NCBI GenBank assembly: GCA_010912705.1
Contig: POWB01000023.1
Location: 24,279-88,278, forward strand
Direction: 5' to 3'
Length of the DNA: 64,000 nt
DNA from: Halochromatium sp.
GTDB lineage: Bacteria; Pseudomonadota; Gammaproteobacteria; Chromatiales; Chromatiaceae
The notes beneath the pieces are model-generated. The model was not told the DNA's origin. It saw only the letters and a program-made list of their open reading frames with translations, and did no database searches. The first letter of the stretch is position 1; each line of letters starts with the position of its first letter. Shown in pieces: positions 26,536-35,513 of this stretch. Made by a program: the position numbers and the translations under genes.

Positions 26536-29211
26536 GCGGGCACTCGGTTTGTCTCCGCCTGGAACTGTTGTGGTCTCTAGAATCGCTCGCATCTCAGGCA
26601 GGGACCCAATCAGGCGCGCCGGCAGCTTAGGCATGGCGCTAATCAACGATACCAGGACCGCAGCGGCGTAGGGCAGGGCTTGCACGAGCAGCACCGCGGC
26701 CCAGACCCGCACATCGATCATAAAGGCATCCGGGCGTTGTAGCACCGAGAAGGCGCCGAGCAGAAAGGCGATCAGCAGCAGCGCCTCCTCGCGCGCATCG
26801 ACCAGCGCTCGCAGCACCGCTGCAGAAGACACCCGTTTTGGCGTGCGGAAGAACCCAAGCTTGCCCGAAACGAGACCGGCCCAGGTGGCGCGCGCGATGG
26901 TATGCGAGAGTGCCAGTCCGGCTAAGCCGGCAGCCAGCGCTTGGCGCCAAGTGGCATCCACGCGGCGCCGATAGAGCACCAGGCTCTTGAGCATCTTGAA
27001 GCCAAATAGCACCAGCGGCACCAGCGCGATGCTCATATAGGGCGGCGTGATCTGCTCCGGTAGCGCGACCATGGCGACCGTCCAGGTGAGCGCGGCGAAG
27101 TTAAAGAGCAGGTTGAAGCCGTCAGCGAACCAAGGCAGCCAGCCAGAGAGGAAGTGCCAGCGCTGGCCGCTGCTGAGGCGGGTGCGGCGCAGCCCGAGTA
27201 ACTGATGGCGATGCGCAAGCAATACCCGCACAGCTCCGTATGCCCAACGAAAGCGCTGTTTCTTGAAGTCGTTGAAGGTATCTGGGATGAGTCCGCGGCC
27301 ATAGGTCGTCGGGATGTAGAGGGCCTTATGGCCCTGCTCGAAGAGCCGCAGTCCGAGTTCGGCGTCCTCGGTGATGCACCATTCGGACCAGCCGCCCACG
27401 GCGGCGAGGGCGTCGCGTCGAATCATGGTCATGGTGCCATGCTGGATGATGGCGTTGCGCTCGTTGCGGGTGACCATGCCGATGTGGAAGAAGCCACGAT
27501 ACTCGGCCAGGCACATGGCCTTGAAGGCGTTCTCGTCGCCGTCGCGATAATCCTGTGGGGCTTGGACGATCGCAACCTCGTCGTCGAAGAAGGCTGGGAT
27601 CAGATCGCGCAGCCAGTTTGGACTCACCAGATAATCAGCGTCGATCACCGCGACGATGCCTGCTTTCGGGTCGGTTTCGCGCAGCGCGAAGTTCAGCGCG
27701 CCGGCCTTAAAGCCAGCGAGCGGACTCACATGAAAGAACCGAAAGCGCTTGCCATTGGGCTGACCCTTGAGCAGCAGACGCCGATTGAGCTGGGCGCAGT
27801 GCGCGCGCACCGGCTCCCAGACTGCTCGATCCTTGGTGTTGTTATCGATCACCAAGACCTCAAAGTGCGGGTAATCCAAGGTGGCGAGAGCGTCTAGGGT
27901 CTCGATCAGCAAGCCCGGCGGCTCGTTGTAGGCGGGCACCTGCAGCGAGACCATCGGTAGCCATGCGTCTGGAACCTGGCGCCGCGGAAAGGCCCGGCGC
28001 CAGCGCTTGAGCCAGAGTGACTCGGCCCACTCGTGCGCCTCCGCGGAAAGCAGCACCAGCACGCCGATGCCGCCAATCAACAGCAGCACGCCGACCGCGG
28101 TGGTCAGCGGTGTCATGTACTGCTGCGTGTATTCGTAGACTAGCAATACGGCCGCTGTGGAGACGGCGTAGGTGATCAATGCCAAGAAGCCTTTGCCGGA
28201 GGAGGACAGGGTTGCGCTGTCGCGATAGAGCAGCAGCAGCAAGAGGACGGCAAGCCCTACCGATAAGGCGGCCAGCTCATGCCAATTCGGAATCCTGACC
28301 ACCGGCTGGGTGAGGGCAAATTTGGCCTCACGGTCGGCGTCGTAGACGCCCCAGTAAGTGCCGATCGCGCCTTCAATCTTGACCTTCCAAGGCTGATCGA
28401 AGGCCTCCATCACATAGTAGACGAGGCCTTCTTGCTCAGCGCGGGCGAGCGTGCGGCGCAGGAATCGGGTCTGATTGGCCTGCGATGGCTCAGCCCCCCG
28501 ATTGCGTCGTCCGTTGCTTGGCCAGCCGATCTCCCCAATGATCACCTCCTTGTCAGGGAAGGCCTGCTGAACCTGGTAGAGACGGCTGAAGGCATAGTCG
28601 ACGGCCTTGTCGATCGGCAGCCCTTCCCAATAGGGCAGCAGATGAATAGCGATGAAATCGACATGCTCGGCGAGCTCCGGATGCTTGAGCCAGACATGCC
28701 AGGGCTCGGCGGTTCCGACGGGGATCTCAGTGAGACGGCGGATGCGATCGAGCGCTTTAGTGAGCTCGGCGATCTTGACGTCTTTGCGTAGGACAGCCTC
28801 GTTACCGACGAAGACGCGCACGATATTGCGATGCGGCTCGCGCAAGATTTCGATCAGGCGCTCGAGTTCCGACTCGTTGGCCTTGGCATCGGGACCAATC
28901 CAGGCGCCAAGGGAGACATTGAGCCCATGTGGAGCGGCAAGCTGTGGCACCTGGCCGAGCGTGCCATCAACCGAGTAGGTGCGCACAGCGTGGGCCTCGC
29001 CTTGGAGCAGCGCCAGATCTTGGTCGATCTCGGCGAGCGACGGATAGAGCCGGCGACCGGGATCATCATCAGCGCGCATCGGCTGGAAGGCATAGCCCTG
29101 AATGCGCGTGGGCCAGGGCGGCTCGACCGAGGGCTGGTTCATCATCGCCCAGAGCGCAACGCTGAGGCCGGCGATGAGGAGTGGGATGACGATGGAGAGT
29201 GAGCGATGCAT
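26521..29211 (-). CDS. GH17-GT2 bifunctional beta-glucan synthase (NdvB/NdvC-like)
   Basis: An 896-residue membrane protein. After a signal anchor, residues about 35-290 form a GH17 glucanase-type domain with its two catalytic glutamates in FVGNEAV and IGEIGWPSNG. Several membrane segments follow, then a GT2 domain (about 430-700) with VIDADYLV, TEDAELGLRL and QRFRWAYG (the D, DxD, TED and QxxRW set), and further membrane helices. This matches fusions that make beta-1,3/1,6-glucans and branch or cyclise them in the periplasm. Probable product: osmoprotective or capsule-like glucan. It overlaps the STAS gene tail-to-tail. Confidence 0.9.
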   Translation of the reverse strand: MHRSLSIVIPLLIAGLSVALWAMMNQPSVEPPWPTRIQGYAFQPMRADDDPGRRLYPSLAEIDQDLALLQGEAHAVRTYSVDGTLGQVPQLAAPHGLNVSLGAWIGPDAKANESELERLIEILREPHRNIVRVFVGNEAVLRKDVKIAELTKALDRIRRLTEIPVGTAEPWHVWLKHPELAEHVDFIAIHLLPYWEGLPIDKAVDYAFSRLYQVQQAFPDKEVIIGEIGWPSNGRRNRGAEPSQANQTRFLRRTLARAEQEGLVYYVMEAFDQPWKVKIEGAIGTYWGVYDADREAKFALTQPVVRIPNWHELAALSVGLAVLLLLLLYRDSATLSSSGKGFLALITYAVSTAAVLLVYEYTQQYMTPLTTAVGVLLLIGGIGVLVLLSAEAHEWAESLWLKRWRRAFPRRQVPDAWLPMVSLQVPAYNEPPGLLIETLDALATLDYPHFEVLVIDNNTKDRAVWEPVRAHCAQLNRRLLLKGQPNGKRFRFFHVSPLAGFKAGALNFALRETDPKAGIVAVIDADYLVSPNWLRDLIPAFFDDEVAIVQAPQDYRDGDENAFKAMCLAEYRGFFHIGMVTRNERNAIIQHGTMTMIRRDALAAVGGWSEWCITEDAELGLRLFEQGHKALYIPTTYGRGLIPDTFNDFKKQRFRWAYGAVRVLLAHRHQLLGLRRTRLSSGQRWHFLSGWLPWFADGFNLLFNFAALTWTVAMVALPEQITPPYMSIALVPLVLFGFKMLKSLVLYRRRVDATWRQALAAGLAGLALSHTIARATWAGLVSGKLGFFRTPKRVSSAAVLRALVDAREEALLLIAFLLGAFSVLQRPDAFMIDVRVWAAVLLVQALPYAAAVLVSLISAMPKLPARLIGSLPEMRAILETTTVPGGDKPSARSPRR

Positions 29212-29252
29212 CGCCTAGGTCTCGCGAGGGCGTTGAGTGGGCGCCGATGAGT

Positions 29253-29813
29253 TCAGCTGTGCGCCGATGGCCGCGGCCTCATGCGCTGGTTGGTCAGATC
29301 GCGGGGAAGCGCTGCTTGTCGATGGGTTGTGGTCAATGCGGCAAGGGCATAGAGCCTCGCTTCGCTAGGTGCCAGCAGCCAGCCGTCGACTGTTAGCAGC
29401 GGTACTGAGCGGTATTCGTACTGGATCAAGGCGCTTAGAACCTGGCTGAGCGCGGTGCTGTCAGTTGGGGCTTGGGGCGGAGCCTTGATCGGAAACTGGA
29501 CAAGATAGGCATCGAGTGCAGCAGACAGCTGGTCGATAAGGCGATTCGCGTTTTGCTCATAGGGATGATCAGCGAGATAGCGCTGACCGAGCCAACCTGC
29601 TGCGCCCGGGTTGCTTAGGGTTGCCAGCAGGGTGCTTGGGCCGATGTCAGCGGTGAGGCTGGCTCTGATCGTCAAAGGGGAGGACGAGGCGAGGGCGGAT
29701 ACCTTGGGCGAGACGGCGATCAATCCGAGAGCAATACCCATGAAGGTCCGGCGATCGAGGCGGGCGGGCCTGCTGTCCCTGACTTGGGCGGTTGGCCTCG
29801 ATAATGTATTCAT
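29253..29813 (-). CDS. Tat-exported small subunit-like protein paired with GMC oxidoreductase
   Basis: A 186-residue protein with a twin-arginine signal (LDRRTFMGIALGLIAVS) near residue 20. The mature part is mostly helical and not clearly a known family, but size, Tat signal and position match the gluconate-2-dehydrogenase subunit 3-type partners that escort GMC flavoenzymes to the periplasm. Its ATG overlaps the stop of the GMC gene by 4 bp; an ATG two codons earlier (29819) is also possible. No cytochrome c subunit is visible nearby. Confidence 0.65.
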   Translation of the reverse strand: MNTLSRPTAQVRDSRPARLDRRTFMGIALGLIAVSPKVSALASSSPLTIRASLTADIGPSTLLATLSNPGAAGWLGQRYLADHPYEQNANRLIDQLSAALDAYLVQFPIKAPPQAPTDSTALSQVLSALIQYEYRSVPLLTVDGWLLAPSEARLYALAALTTTHRQAALPRDLTNQRMRPRPSAHS

Positions 29814-31372
29814 GTCCATTGTTGTCCGAGATGGTCGGCGAGCCGATAGCTGAGCGCGAGGATATTCAGGGTCGGATTCGCTGAGCCACAGGTGGGGAAA
29901 ACCGAGGAGCCGGCGATGTAGAGGTTGTCGATCCCATGCACGCGGCAATCGCGGTCGACGACGCCGCGCTTGGGATCATCACTCATCCGAGTTGTGCCCA
30001 TGTGATGGCTACCACCCGAGACCCTTGGCTCCCATTGACCGTCGTCCGGCAGGCGGGGGCGCATGCGGCCGATGCCGGTGGCGCCGAGCTCTCGGGCCAA
30101 GGCATGAATATTGGCGAGCAGACTGCGCCGATCCTGCTCGGTCAGCCGCCAGTCGAGCCTTGAGCGCCGCAGGCCGAGCGCATCGGTCTCGTCGCTCAGC
30201 GTCACCCGGCTATCTAGATTCGGCGCTTGCTCGCAGGCGCAGCCGATGCCCATGCGGACACCGAGCCCCTTACCCTCGTGCCCGGCGCTCTGTTCGGTAT
30301 GGCTATTGCTCTCCACCGCTGGCCTGTCGGTCAGGAACGGCTGTGCCGCTGCGAGCATGCTGTGCTGGCCGATGATCGAGGGGTCAGCATCTGTGCTGGG
30401 CGTTGGGCCGAAGCTATCGATCACCGACATGGTGAAAGAGGCCGATAGGAGCCGCTCGCGGCGCAGGAAGTCGGCGTCTGGAATATAGCAGACGCGGGCG
30501 GTACGACCATCGACGAGGATTCGCTCGCGGTAGATAGGTGGTAACCGATTGAGGTCAGCGATGACGATATCGGCAAAGCCACCGAGGTGCGGATGCTCCA
30601 TGAAACAGCGTCCGACCATATCGTGCTGGTTGCCGAGGCCGTTGGGCATGACATCGTTCGAGAGCAGGAGCAACCGTGCGTTCTCGATACCGCCGGTTGC
30701 CAGCACATAGCGCTTGGCATGCACCTGGTGGTGGCGACCGTTCAAGGTCTGTAGTTGTAGAAAGCTGACCGCCCGTGCCGAGGGTACCAGGCTGATTCGG
30801 GTCAGGTTGCTATGGAGCAGCACAGAAATGTTAGCAGCACGCTCCAGCTCGGCGTGATAGCGCTCGCCAAACCGAGTCGGCGGGCTGAACTGGAAGAATC
30901 GAGTGCTGAACCGACCCGCGCGCCACTCGACCATGGGCTCGCCAGTGGCCTGCGCCCAATAATCAGTGTCTTCATAGCGCGCAGGCGCCACCTCGACCGC
31001 TTCGCTCGCGGCCTCCCAATAAGGTGCGAGTGCTGCTCGGGTCAATGGCCAGCCGCTCAGCGGAATCCAATCGCGCTGCTCGAAATCGATGGGGTCGAGT
31101 GGTCGGCAATAGCCGCCCCAGTGGCCTGAAGTGCCGCCAAAGTAACGCAGTCGAGAGGTACTGATTGGATACTCGAGCCCGGGCGTTTCACCTTGATAGA
31201 GGTCTTGGGTCTCGGGCTCGAGGCTGAGACCGCCTGATTCGATCAGGCAGACATTGGTCGTAGCATTGGCAAGCCGACGGGCCAGGGTGATTCCGGCTGG
31301 GCCGGCGCCGATGATGGCAAGGTCAGCATCGATGCGGCTGTTGTCGTCTACATGGCGAGCGTCGATGAGCAC
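29810..31372 (-). CDS. GMC-family FAD-dependent oxidoreductase
   Basis: A 520-residue flavoenzyme. The N-terminal dinucleotide-binding motif is ADLAIIGAGPAGITLARRL and the C-terminal GMC block is GGSHHMGTTRMSDDPKRGVVD with the catalytic His, then FPTCGSANPTLNILALSYRLADHL. Members oxidise sugars, alcohols or sterols. It has no signal peptide of its own, consistent with export as a complex with the Tat-signal protein encoded immediately downstream. Substrate cannot be read from sequence. Confidence 0.9.
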   Translation of the reverse strand: MLIDARHVDDNSRIDADLAIIGAGPAGITLARRLANATTNVCLIESGGLSLEPETQDLYQGETPGLEYPISTSRLRYFGGTSGHWGGYCRPLDPIDFEQRDWIPLSGWPLTRAALAPYWEAASEAVEVAPARYEDTDYWAQATGEPMVEWRAGRFSTRFFQFSPPTRFGERYHAELERAANISVLLHSNLTRISLVPSARAVSFLQLQTLNGRHHQVHAKRYVLATGGIENARLLLLSNDVMPNGLGNQHDMVGRCFMEHPHLGGFADIVIADLNRLPPIYRERILVDGRTARVCYIPDADFLRRERLLSASFTMSVIDSFGPTPSTDADPSIIGQHSMLAAAQPFLTDRPAVESNSHTEQSAGHEGKGLGVRMGIGCACEQAPNLDSRVTLSDETDALGLRRSRLDWRLTEQDRRSLLANIHALARELGATGIGRMRPRLPDDGQWEPRVSGGSHHMGTTRMSDDPKRGVVDRDCRVHGIDNLYIAGSSVFPTCGSANPTLNILALSYRLADHLGQQWT

Positions 31373-31663
31373 GCGGGTTAATCACTCCGAGCTGGGTCAT
31401 AAAGTATGTTGACCTTTCAGCTCGCTTGCCTTCCAGAAGGTCTAGGGCAAATCCGCTGGCGAGGCCTTTGCGCACCTCAGCAGGGCTACTGCACCTGCAT
31501 CGGTATCAGCTATAGATTGGCGATCACAGGTGAGGGTGCGAGCTTACTCATGTCATTCGAAAACAACTCAGAGTAGCAAAAAGGCTGCTCGAGGTCGTGG
31601 AAAGATACCTAGAGTAGCGCAATCGCCCTACAGATTGCGCGCAAATTTGCTGCTCAGCTGGTC

Positions 31664-32938
31664 TCAATCAGCATCTGGGACAAAGCTCAGCACCTTGCCA
31701 TTGATGCAGTAGCGCTTGCCGGTGGGCGGCGGGCCATCATCGAAGACATGGCCGAGGTGGATGCCGGAGCTGGCGCTGCGGACTTCGATGCGGCGCATGC
31801 CATGGGCATTATCTTCATGGTAGGTGACGGCGCCTTCGATGGGGTTGAAGAAGCTTGGCCAGCCGGTCCCGCTCTTAAATTTGGTGTCGCTGCGAAACAG
31901 CGGCGCGCCGGTGATCGGGTCGACGAAGACGCCAGGACGCTTCTCATCCAGGTGCGAGCCAGTGAAGGCGCGCTCGGTGCCTTGCTCGAAGGCGATCTGT
32001 TTCTGATCCGGGGTCAGGATCTGGAACCCCAGCCACTTCCAGAAGCGCTCCTTGTCACCCTTGTAACCGGTATAGCGCGAGACCTCCCGGCCATCCTCGA
32101 ACAGGACCATGGTGGGCGTGGCGAACAGGTCCTTGTCCAAGCGCCAGCCTTTGGGCGGACGCGGATTTAGCGTAGTTACCACTGGAACCTCCGACGACCA
32201 GCCAGCCAGCACCTCAGCGTGGAATGCCTTGCAGAACGGGCAGTCTTCGGCCTCGAAGACGATCAGCTGGCGCTTGGCATTGAGGTCGCTGGCTTGCAGG
32301 CGATCGGCTTGGGGCTTGGTGATCCCGCCTGGAGCGAGACCTGGATAAGCCACCTGGGTGCCACCAAGCCCGCAGTAGCCATCGGGGTTCTTCTTCAGAT
32401 AGTCCTGATGGTAAGTCTCGGCGCGATTGTAGTGGCGCAGCGGCGCGATCTCGGTGGTGATCGGCCCGAAGCCTGCCGCGCTCAGGGCCTGCTGATAGGC
32501 ATCGCGGGTCTTGATGGCAAGCGCGTGTTGAGCTTCATCGTTGTAGTAGATCGCGCTGCGGTAGTTGCTGCCGACATCATTACCCTGACGGTCGCCTTGG
32601 GTCGGATTATGGTTCTCCCAGAAGCCGATCAGAATGCGCTCGAGGCTGACTTGCTCGGGGTCGAAGGTCACCTTGATGACTTCGGCATGATTGCGCGCAT
32701 CGCTCTTGCCGCGCTGGATGCGCTTCTCGAGGTTGAGCACATCGCGATAGCTCGCGCGCTCGGCATCACCGCCGGCATAGCCGGATTCGACATCCAGCAC
32801 GCCCGGGATCTCGGACATGCGCTTCTCAGCGCCCCAGAAGCAGCCCATGCCGAGGACGATGGAGTCGGTCGCGGCGAGAGCTTGCAGCGGTGTGATGGCA
32901 AAGAGAAGAGGGAGCAGGAAGCGGGAAAGTAAACGCAT
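31664..32938 (-). CDS. Secreted MsrA-thioredoxin-MsrB fusion
   Basis: A 424-residue repair enzyme. A signal peptide (MRLLSRFLLPLLFAITPLQALA) precedes MsrA (GMGCFWGAEK with catalytic Cys, residues about 26-205), then a thioredoxin-like segment with EDCPFCKAFH (about 215-300), then MsrB (FVDPITGAPLFRSDTKFKSG, and RYCINGKVLSFVP with the catalytic Cys) at the C-terminus. Together they reduce both methionine sulfoxide stereoisomers in the periplasm. Neisserial PilB has the order thioredoxin-MsrA-MsrB; here the redox domain is in the middle. ATG at 32938 is chosen for the signal peptide. Confidence 0.92.
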   Translation of the reverse strand: MRLLSRFLLPLLFAITPLQALAATDSIVLGMGCFWGAEKRMSEIPGVLDVESGYAGGDAERASYRDVLNLEKRIQRGKSDARNHAEVIKVTFDPEQVSLERILIGFWENHNPTQGDRQGNDVGSNYRSAIYYNDEAQHALAIKTRDAYQQALSAAGFGPITTEIAPLRHYNRAETYHQDYLKKNPDGYCGLGGTQVAYPGLAPGGITKPQADRLQASDLNAKRQLIVFEAEDCPFCKAFHAEVLAGWSSEVPVVTTLNPRPPKGWRLDKDLFATPTMVLFEDGREVSRYTGYKGDKERFWKWLGFQILTPDQKQIAFEQGTERAFTGSHLDEKRPGVFVDPITGAPLFRSDTKFKSGTGWPSFFNPIEGAVTYHEDNAHGMRRIEVRSASSGIHLGHVFDDGPPPTGKRYCINGKVLSFVPDAD

Positions 32939-33298
32939 GGGATTCTTGGTCCTATCGTGAACGACACTGATGTTCATGGGACATCGCCACCCCAGAGGAT
33001 GAGGCGACCGTTGCTAACGCCTAGGTTAGGACCGCCGCGAGGGTCGAGTTGTTTCATTGCCAACCTGGTAGCGCTCGAGCCGCTGTTGCGCACTCACCGC
33101 CACGCGTCTGGTCCGGTGGTAGCAAAGGCCTCAGACAGGTTTTGCTTAGATTGACGGTCTTCACGACTTAGCACTAACCTAGCTCAGTCAACTCGGTAAT
33201 CATGGTCTGAGATCTGCTGAATGTCGTCAGGCTGTACCAGGATCTCGTCGTCTGACCACCTTTGGCTATCACCTTGCATGTTGCGTCTGATAGAGCCT
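32939..33298. other. Intergenic region upstream of the FHA genes
   Basis: About 360 bp between two divergent genes. I see no gene, tRNA or strong hairpin; presumably promoters of the Msr fusion and the first FHA gene. ATGs at 33278 and (as a GTG-like extension) 33221 would lengthen the FHA protein into this region. Confidence 0.4.
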
Positions 33299-34117
33299 AT
33301 GAAAAGTCAACGCCTGTGTTTGCAGTGCACGAAAAGCGGCAGAATCCATGAGCTGCCGGAAACGGGGATATTCTTAATTGGAAGGCAGCCGAGCTGCGAT
33401 CTTCGGTTAGAGGATAAGCAAGTGTCTCGCAGCCATGCCCGAATTGTCCGGGATGCTGAAGGTATCAGTATCGAGGATCTTGGATCGACCAATGGTACGA
33501 AGGTGAATTATACCAAGATTAACAACAAGGCTGTGCTGAGGCGAGGTGATATTATTGTGATTGGTGATTACGCTTATCGGCTTTTCTCCCCAGATAACCA
33601 GTCGGAGGAAACGCAGATCCATAGGCGTAACGCTGGACTTGAGGATTCTTATGTTGTCGAGGAGGATCCCTCAAATATGACCTCTTTCCGGCAGGTGCTA
33701 CCGTTACCACCAGGCTGGCCGGGCGAAGAAACAATGGAGCTCTCAGTGATCAAGGCGGTGCTCAATGAGCCAGTCGTAAGCAGGATGTTGCAAGAAATTG
33801 AGCGTCATCAACAAGCAGTTCCCGCAGCATTGATCGTCACAGCCGGCAAACAAAAAGGTAGGGTCATTTTACTAAAAATTAGCGAAGGTCCGGTCTGGGT
33901 GCTCGGGCGTGGCAGTGATTGCGCCCTTTGCTTGCATGACAGCACGCTATCAGAGCACCACGCCGAGCTGCACCTCAAAAATGGCGCTTGGTTTGTTAGA
34001 GATGCCAATTCTCGCAATGGCTCTTTGGTGAATGGTCATCGAATCCACGAGGCTGAGATCAAACAGCATGATGTTCTTGAATTTGGTGCGGTTGCAGTGA
34101 TATTCCATCTGACCTGA
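33299..34117 (+). CDS. Tandem FHA-domain protein
   Basis: A 272-residue protein with two forkhead-associated domains: FLIGRQPSCDLRL, QVSRSHARI and LGSTNGTKVN in the first (about 20-95), and VLGRGSDCALCL, LSEHHAEL and ANSRNGSLVNG in the second (about 185-270). FHA domains bind phosphothreonine peptides and usually serve Ser/Thr kinase or secretion pathways. No kinase is in the window. The gene is visibly more AT-rich than its neighbours, suggesting transfer. Followed by another FHA gene 200 bp on. Confidence 0.88.
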   Translation: MKSQRLCLQCTKSGRIHELPETGIFLIGRQPSCDLRLEDKQVSRSHARIVRDAEGISIEDLGSTNGTKVNYTKINNKAVLRRGDIIVIGDYAYRLFSPDNQSEETQIHRRNAGLEDSYVVEEDPSNMTSFRQVLPLPPGWPGEETMELSVIKAVLNEPVVSRMLQEIERHQQAVPAALIVTAGKQKGRVILLKISEGPVWVLGRGSDCALCLHDSTLSEHHAELHLKNGAWFVRDANSRNGSLVNGHRIHEAEIKQHDVLEFGAVAVIFHLT

Positions 34118-34148
34118 TCTTGATCAGGCCAGCTAGATAAGCAGCTGG
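34113..34148. terminator. Twin hairpins after the tandem-FHA gene
   Basis: CCTGATC-TT-GATCAGG (34113-34128) contains the gene's stop codon, and CCAGCT (34129-34134) with AGCTGG (34143-34148) forms a second stem. No T-run follows, so a termination role is only possible. Confidence 0.3.
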
Positions 34149-34321
34149 CTGTGCGAAAGCCATCTAAGTGTTGCTACTCTACCCAACAGGTGAAGCGGTG
34201 ATGAGTAGCAGGGTCTTGAAATCTCTGCGTTAATCGGCGTAGTCTGCGGTTTAAATGCTCTTTTAGGATAAATCCTTGGATATCATCCTGCTCGAGTTAT
34301 TATAGAAGAGCGGCTGATTGT

Positions 34322-35479
34322 ATGAGCGATGGGCCGAGTGCCCAAACGCCCGCCCTGCGAGCGTCCAGTTTTTACTCAAGAGACGGCATTATGACGCATT
34401 ATTGTTGGTATCTTGAAGGTTATGTTGAGGGGTCTGAGCGGCTTCGACGGTTTCAGATTCACCGCCTACCATTTCGGGTAGGACGTCACGAAAGTTGCGA
34501 GCTTATTCTCAATAGCGCACAGGTTTCACGTCACCACGCCGAGATTGACCTTAGGGCTGGGGTTTTAATGGTGAACGACCTGGCGTCAACTAATGGCACT
34601 TTTGTCAATCACCAAGCCATCACTGAGACTCGACTCAGCCATGGTGACATCGTTCATTTCGGAGATCAAGAATTCCGTATGATTGAGGAGCGCCCGACGG
34701 TCGCAGTGGAGGAAGAGCGAACCTCAATTCGTAGCACCAACTTGACCCAGAAGCTACCTTCTGGGGCACGCCAGCTTCAGGAATTGTTGCAAACCGGCCA
34801 AGTCTCAGCTGTATTTCAGCCAATCGTTAATGCTAATGGGGAGCCATTTGGCTACGAGATGCTTGGGCGGGGTGCCCTCGAGCAGTTGCCAACGGCGCCT
34901 TGGCCTCTTTTCCAGATTGCTGAGAGCTTAGACTTAGAGGTTCCGCTGAGTGAGTTGTTTCGGCAACGAGGCTTGCAGCTTGCTCACGGATTAGGCCCAA
35001 ATCGGCGTTTCTTCTTTAACATTCATCCACGAGAGTTACAGGACCCTGATCGCCTACTCGCCTGTATAGAGCGGACTCGACTGGCTTTCCCTAACCTGTC
35101 TTTAGTGTTTGAGATGCATGAGGCTGCCGCAACCAATGCCATATTGATTCGGCGCATCCGAGATCAACTGCAAGGTCTCGGGGTCGGCTTTGCTTACGAT
35201 GACTTTGGGGCAGGGCAGGCTCGGCTTATTGAGCTGACAGAGGTTCCCCCAGACATCGTCAAATTCGATATCGCATTGATACGTGATATCGACACCGCAC
35301 CCAGTGCAAAGCGCCAGATGCTGGAGATGTTTCAACGCTATCTACTCGAGCTAGGTGTTGCCACGCTTGCTGAAGGTGTTGAAACTGAGCCAGAATTTAA
35401 GATCCTACAGGAGCTTGGAATCCAGTACTTTCAAGGGTATTACTTTGGCAAGCCGAGCGCTAACTTGAAGTTTGACTAA
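34322..35479 (+). CDS. FHA-EAL fusion, putative c-di-GMP phosphodiesterase
   Basis: A 385-residue protein. FHA domain at about 45-120 (FRVGRHESCELIL, VSRHHAEI, STNGTFVN) followed by an EAL domain at about 155-380. The EAL signature is degenerate (GYEMLGRG) but keeps its glutamate; FNIHP, FEMHE, YDDFGAG, KFDIALI and AEGVET supply the other expected metal and catalytic residues, so activity is plausible. It would couple phosphothreonine recognition to c-di-GMP turnover. Same direction as the tandem-FHA gene and likewise AT-richer. An alternative ATG is at 34391. Confidence 0.88.
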   Translation: MSDGPSAQTPALRASSFYSRDGIMTHYCWYLEGYVEGSERLRRFQIHRLPFRVGRHESCELILNSAQVSRHHAEIDLRAGVLMVNDLASTNGTFVNHQAITETRLSHGDIVHFGDQEFRMIEERPTVAVEEERTSIRSTNLTQKLPSGARQLQELLQTGQVSAVFQPIVNANGEPFGYEMLGRGALEQLPTAPWPLFQIAESLDLEVPLSELFRQRGLQLAHGLGPNRRFFFNIHPRELQDPDRLLACIERTRLAFPNLSLVFEMHEAAATNAILIRRIRDQLQGLGVGFAYDDFGAGQARLIELTEVPPDIVKFDIALIRDIDTAPSAKRQMLEMFQRYLLELGVATLAEGVETEPEFKILQELGIQYFQGYYFGKPSANLKFD

Positions 35480-35513
35480 GCGCGCTTGCCTGGTACCGAA
35501 AGAACAACCTGTC

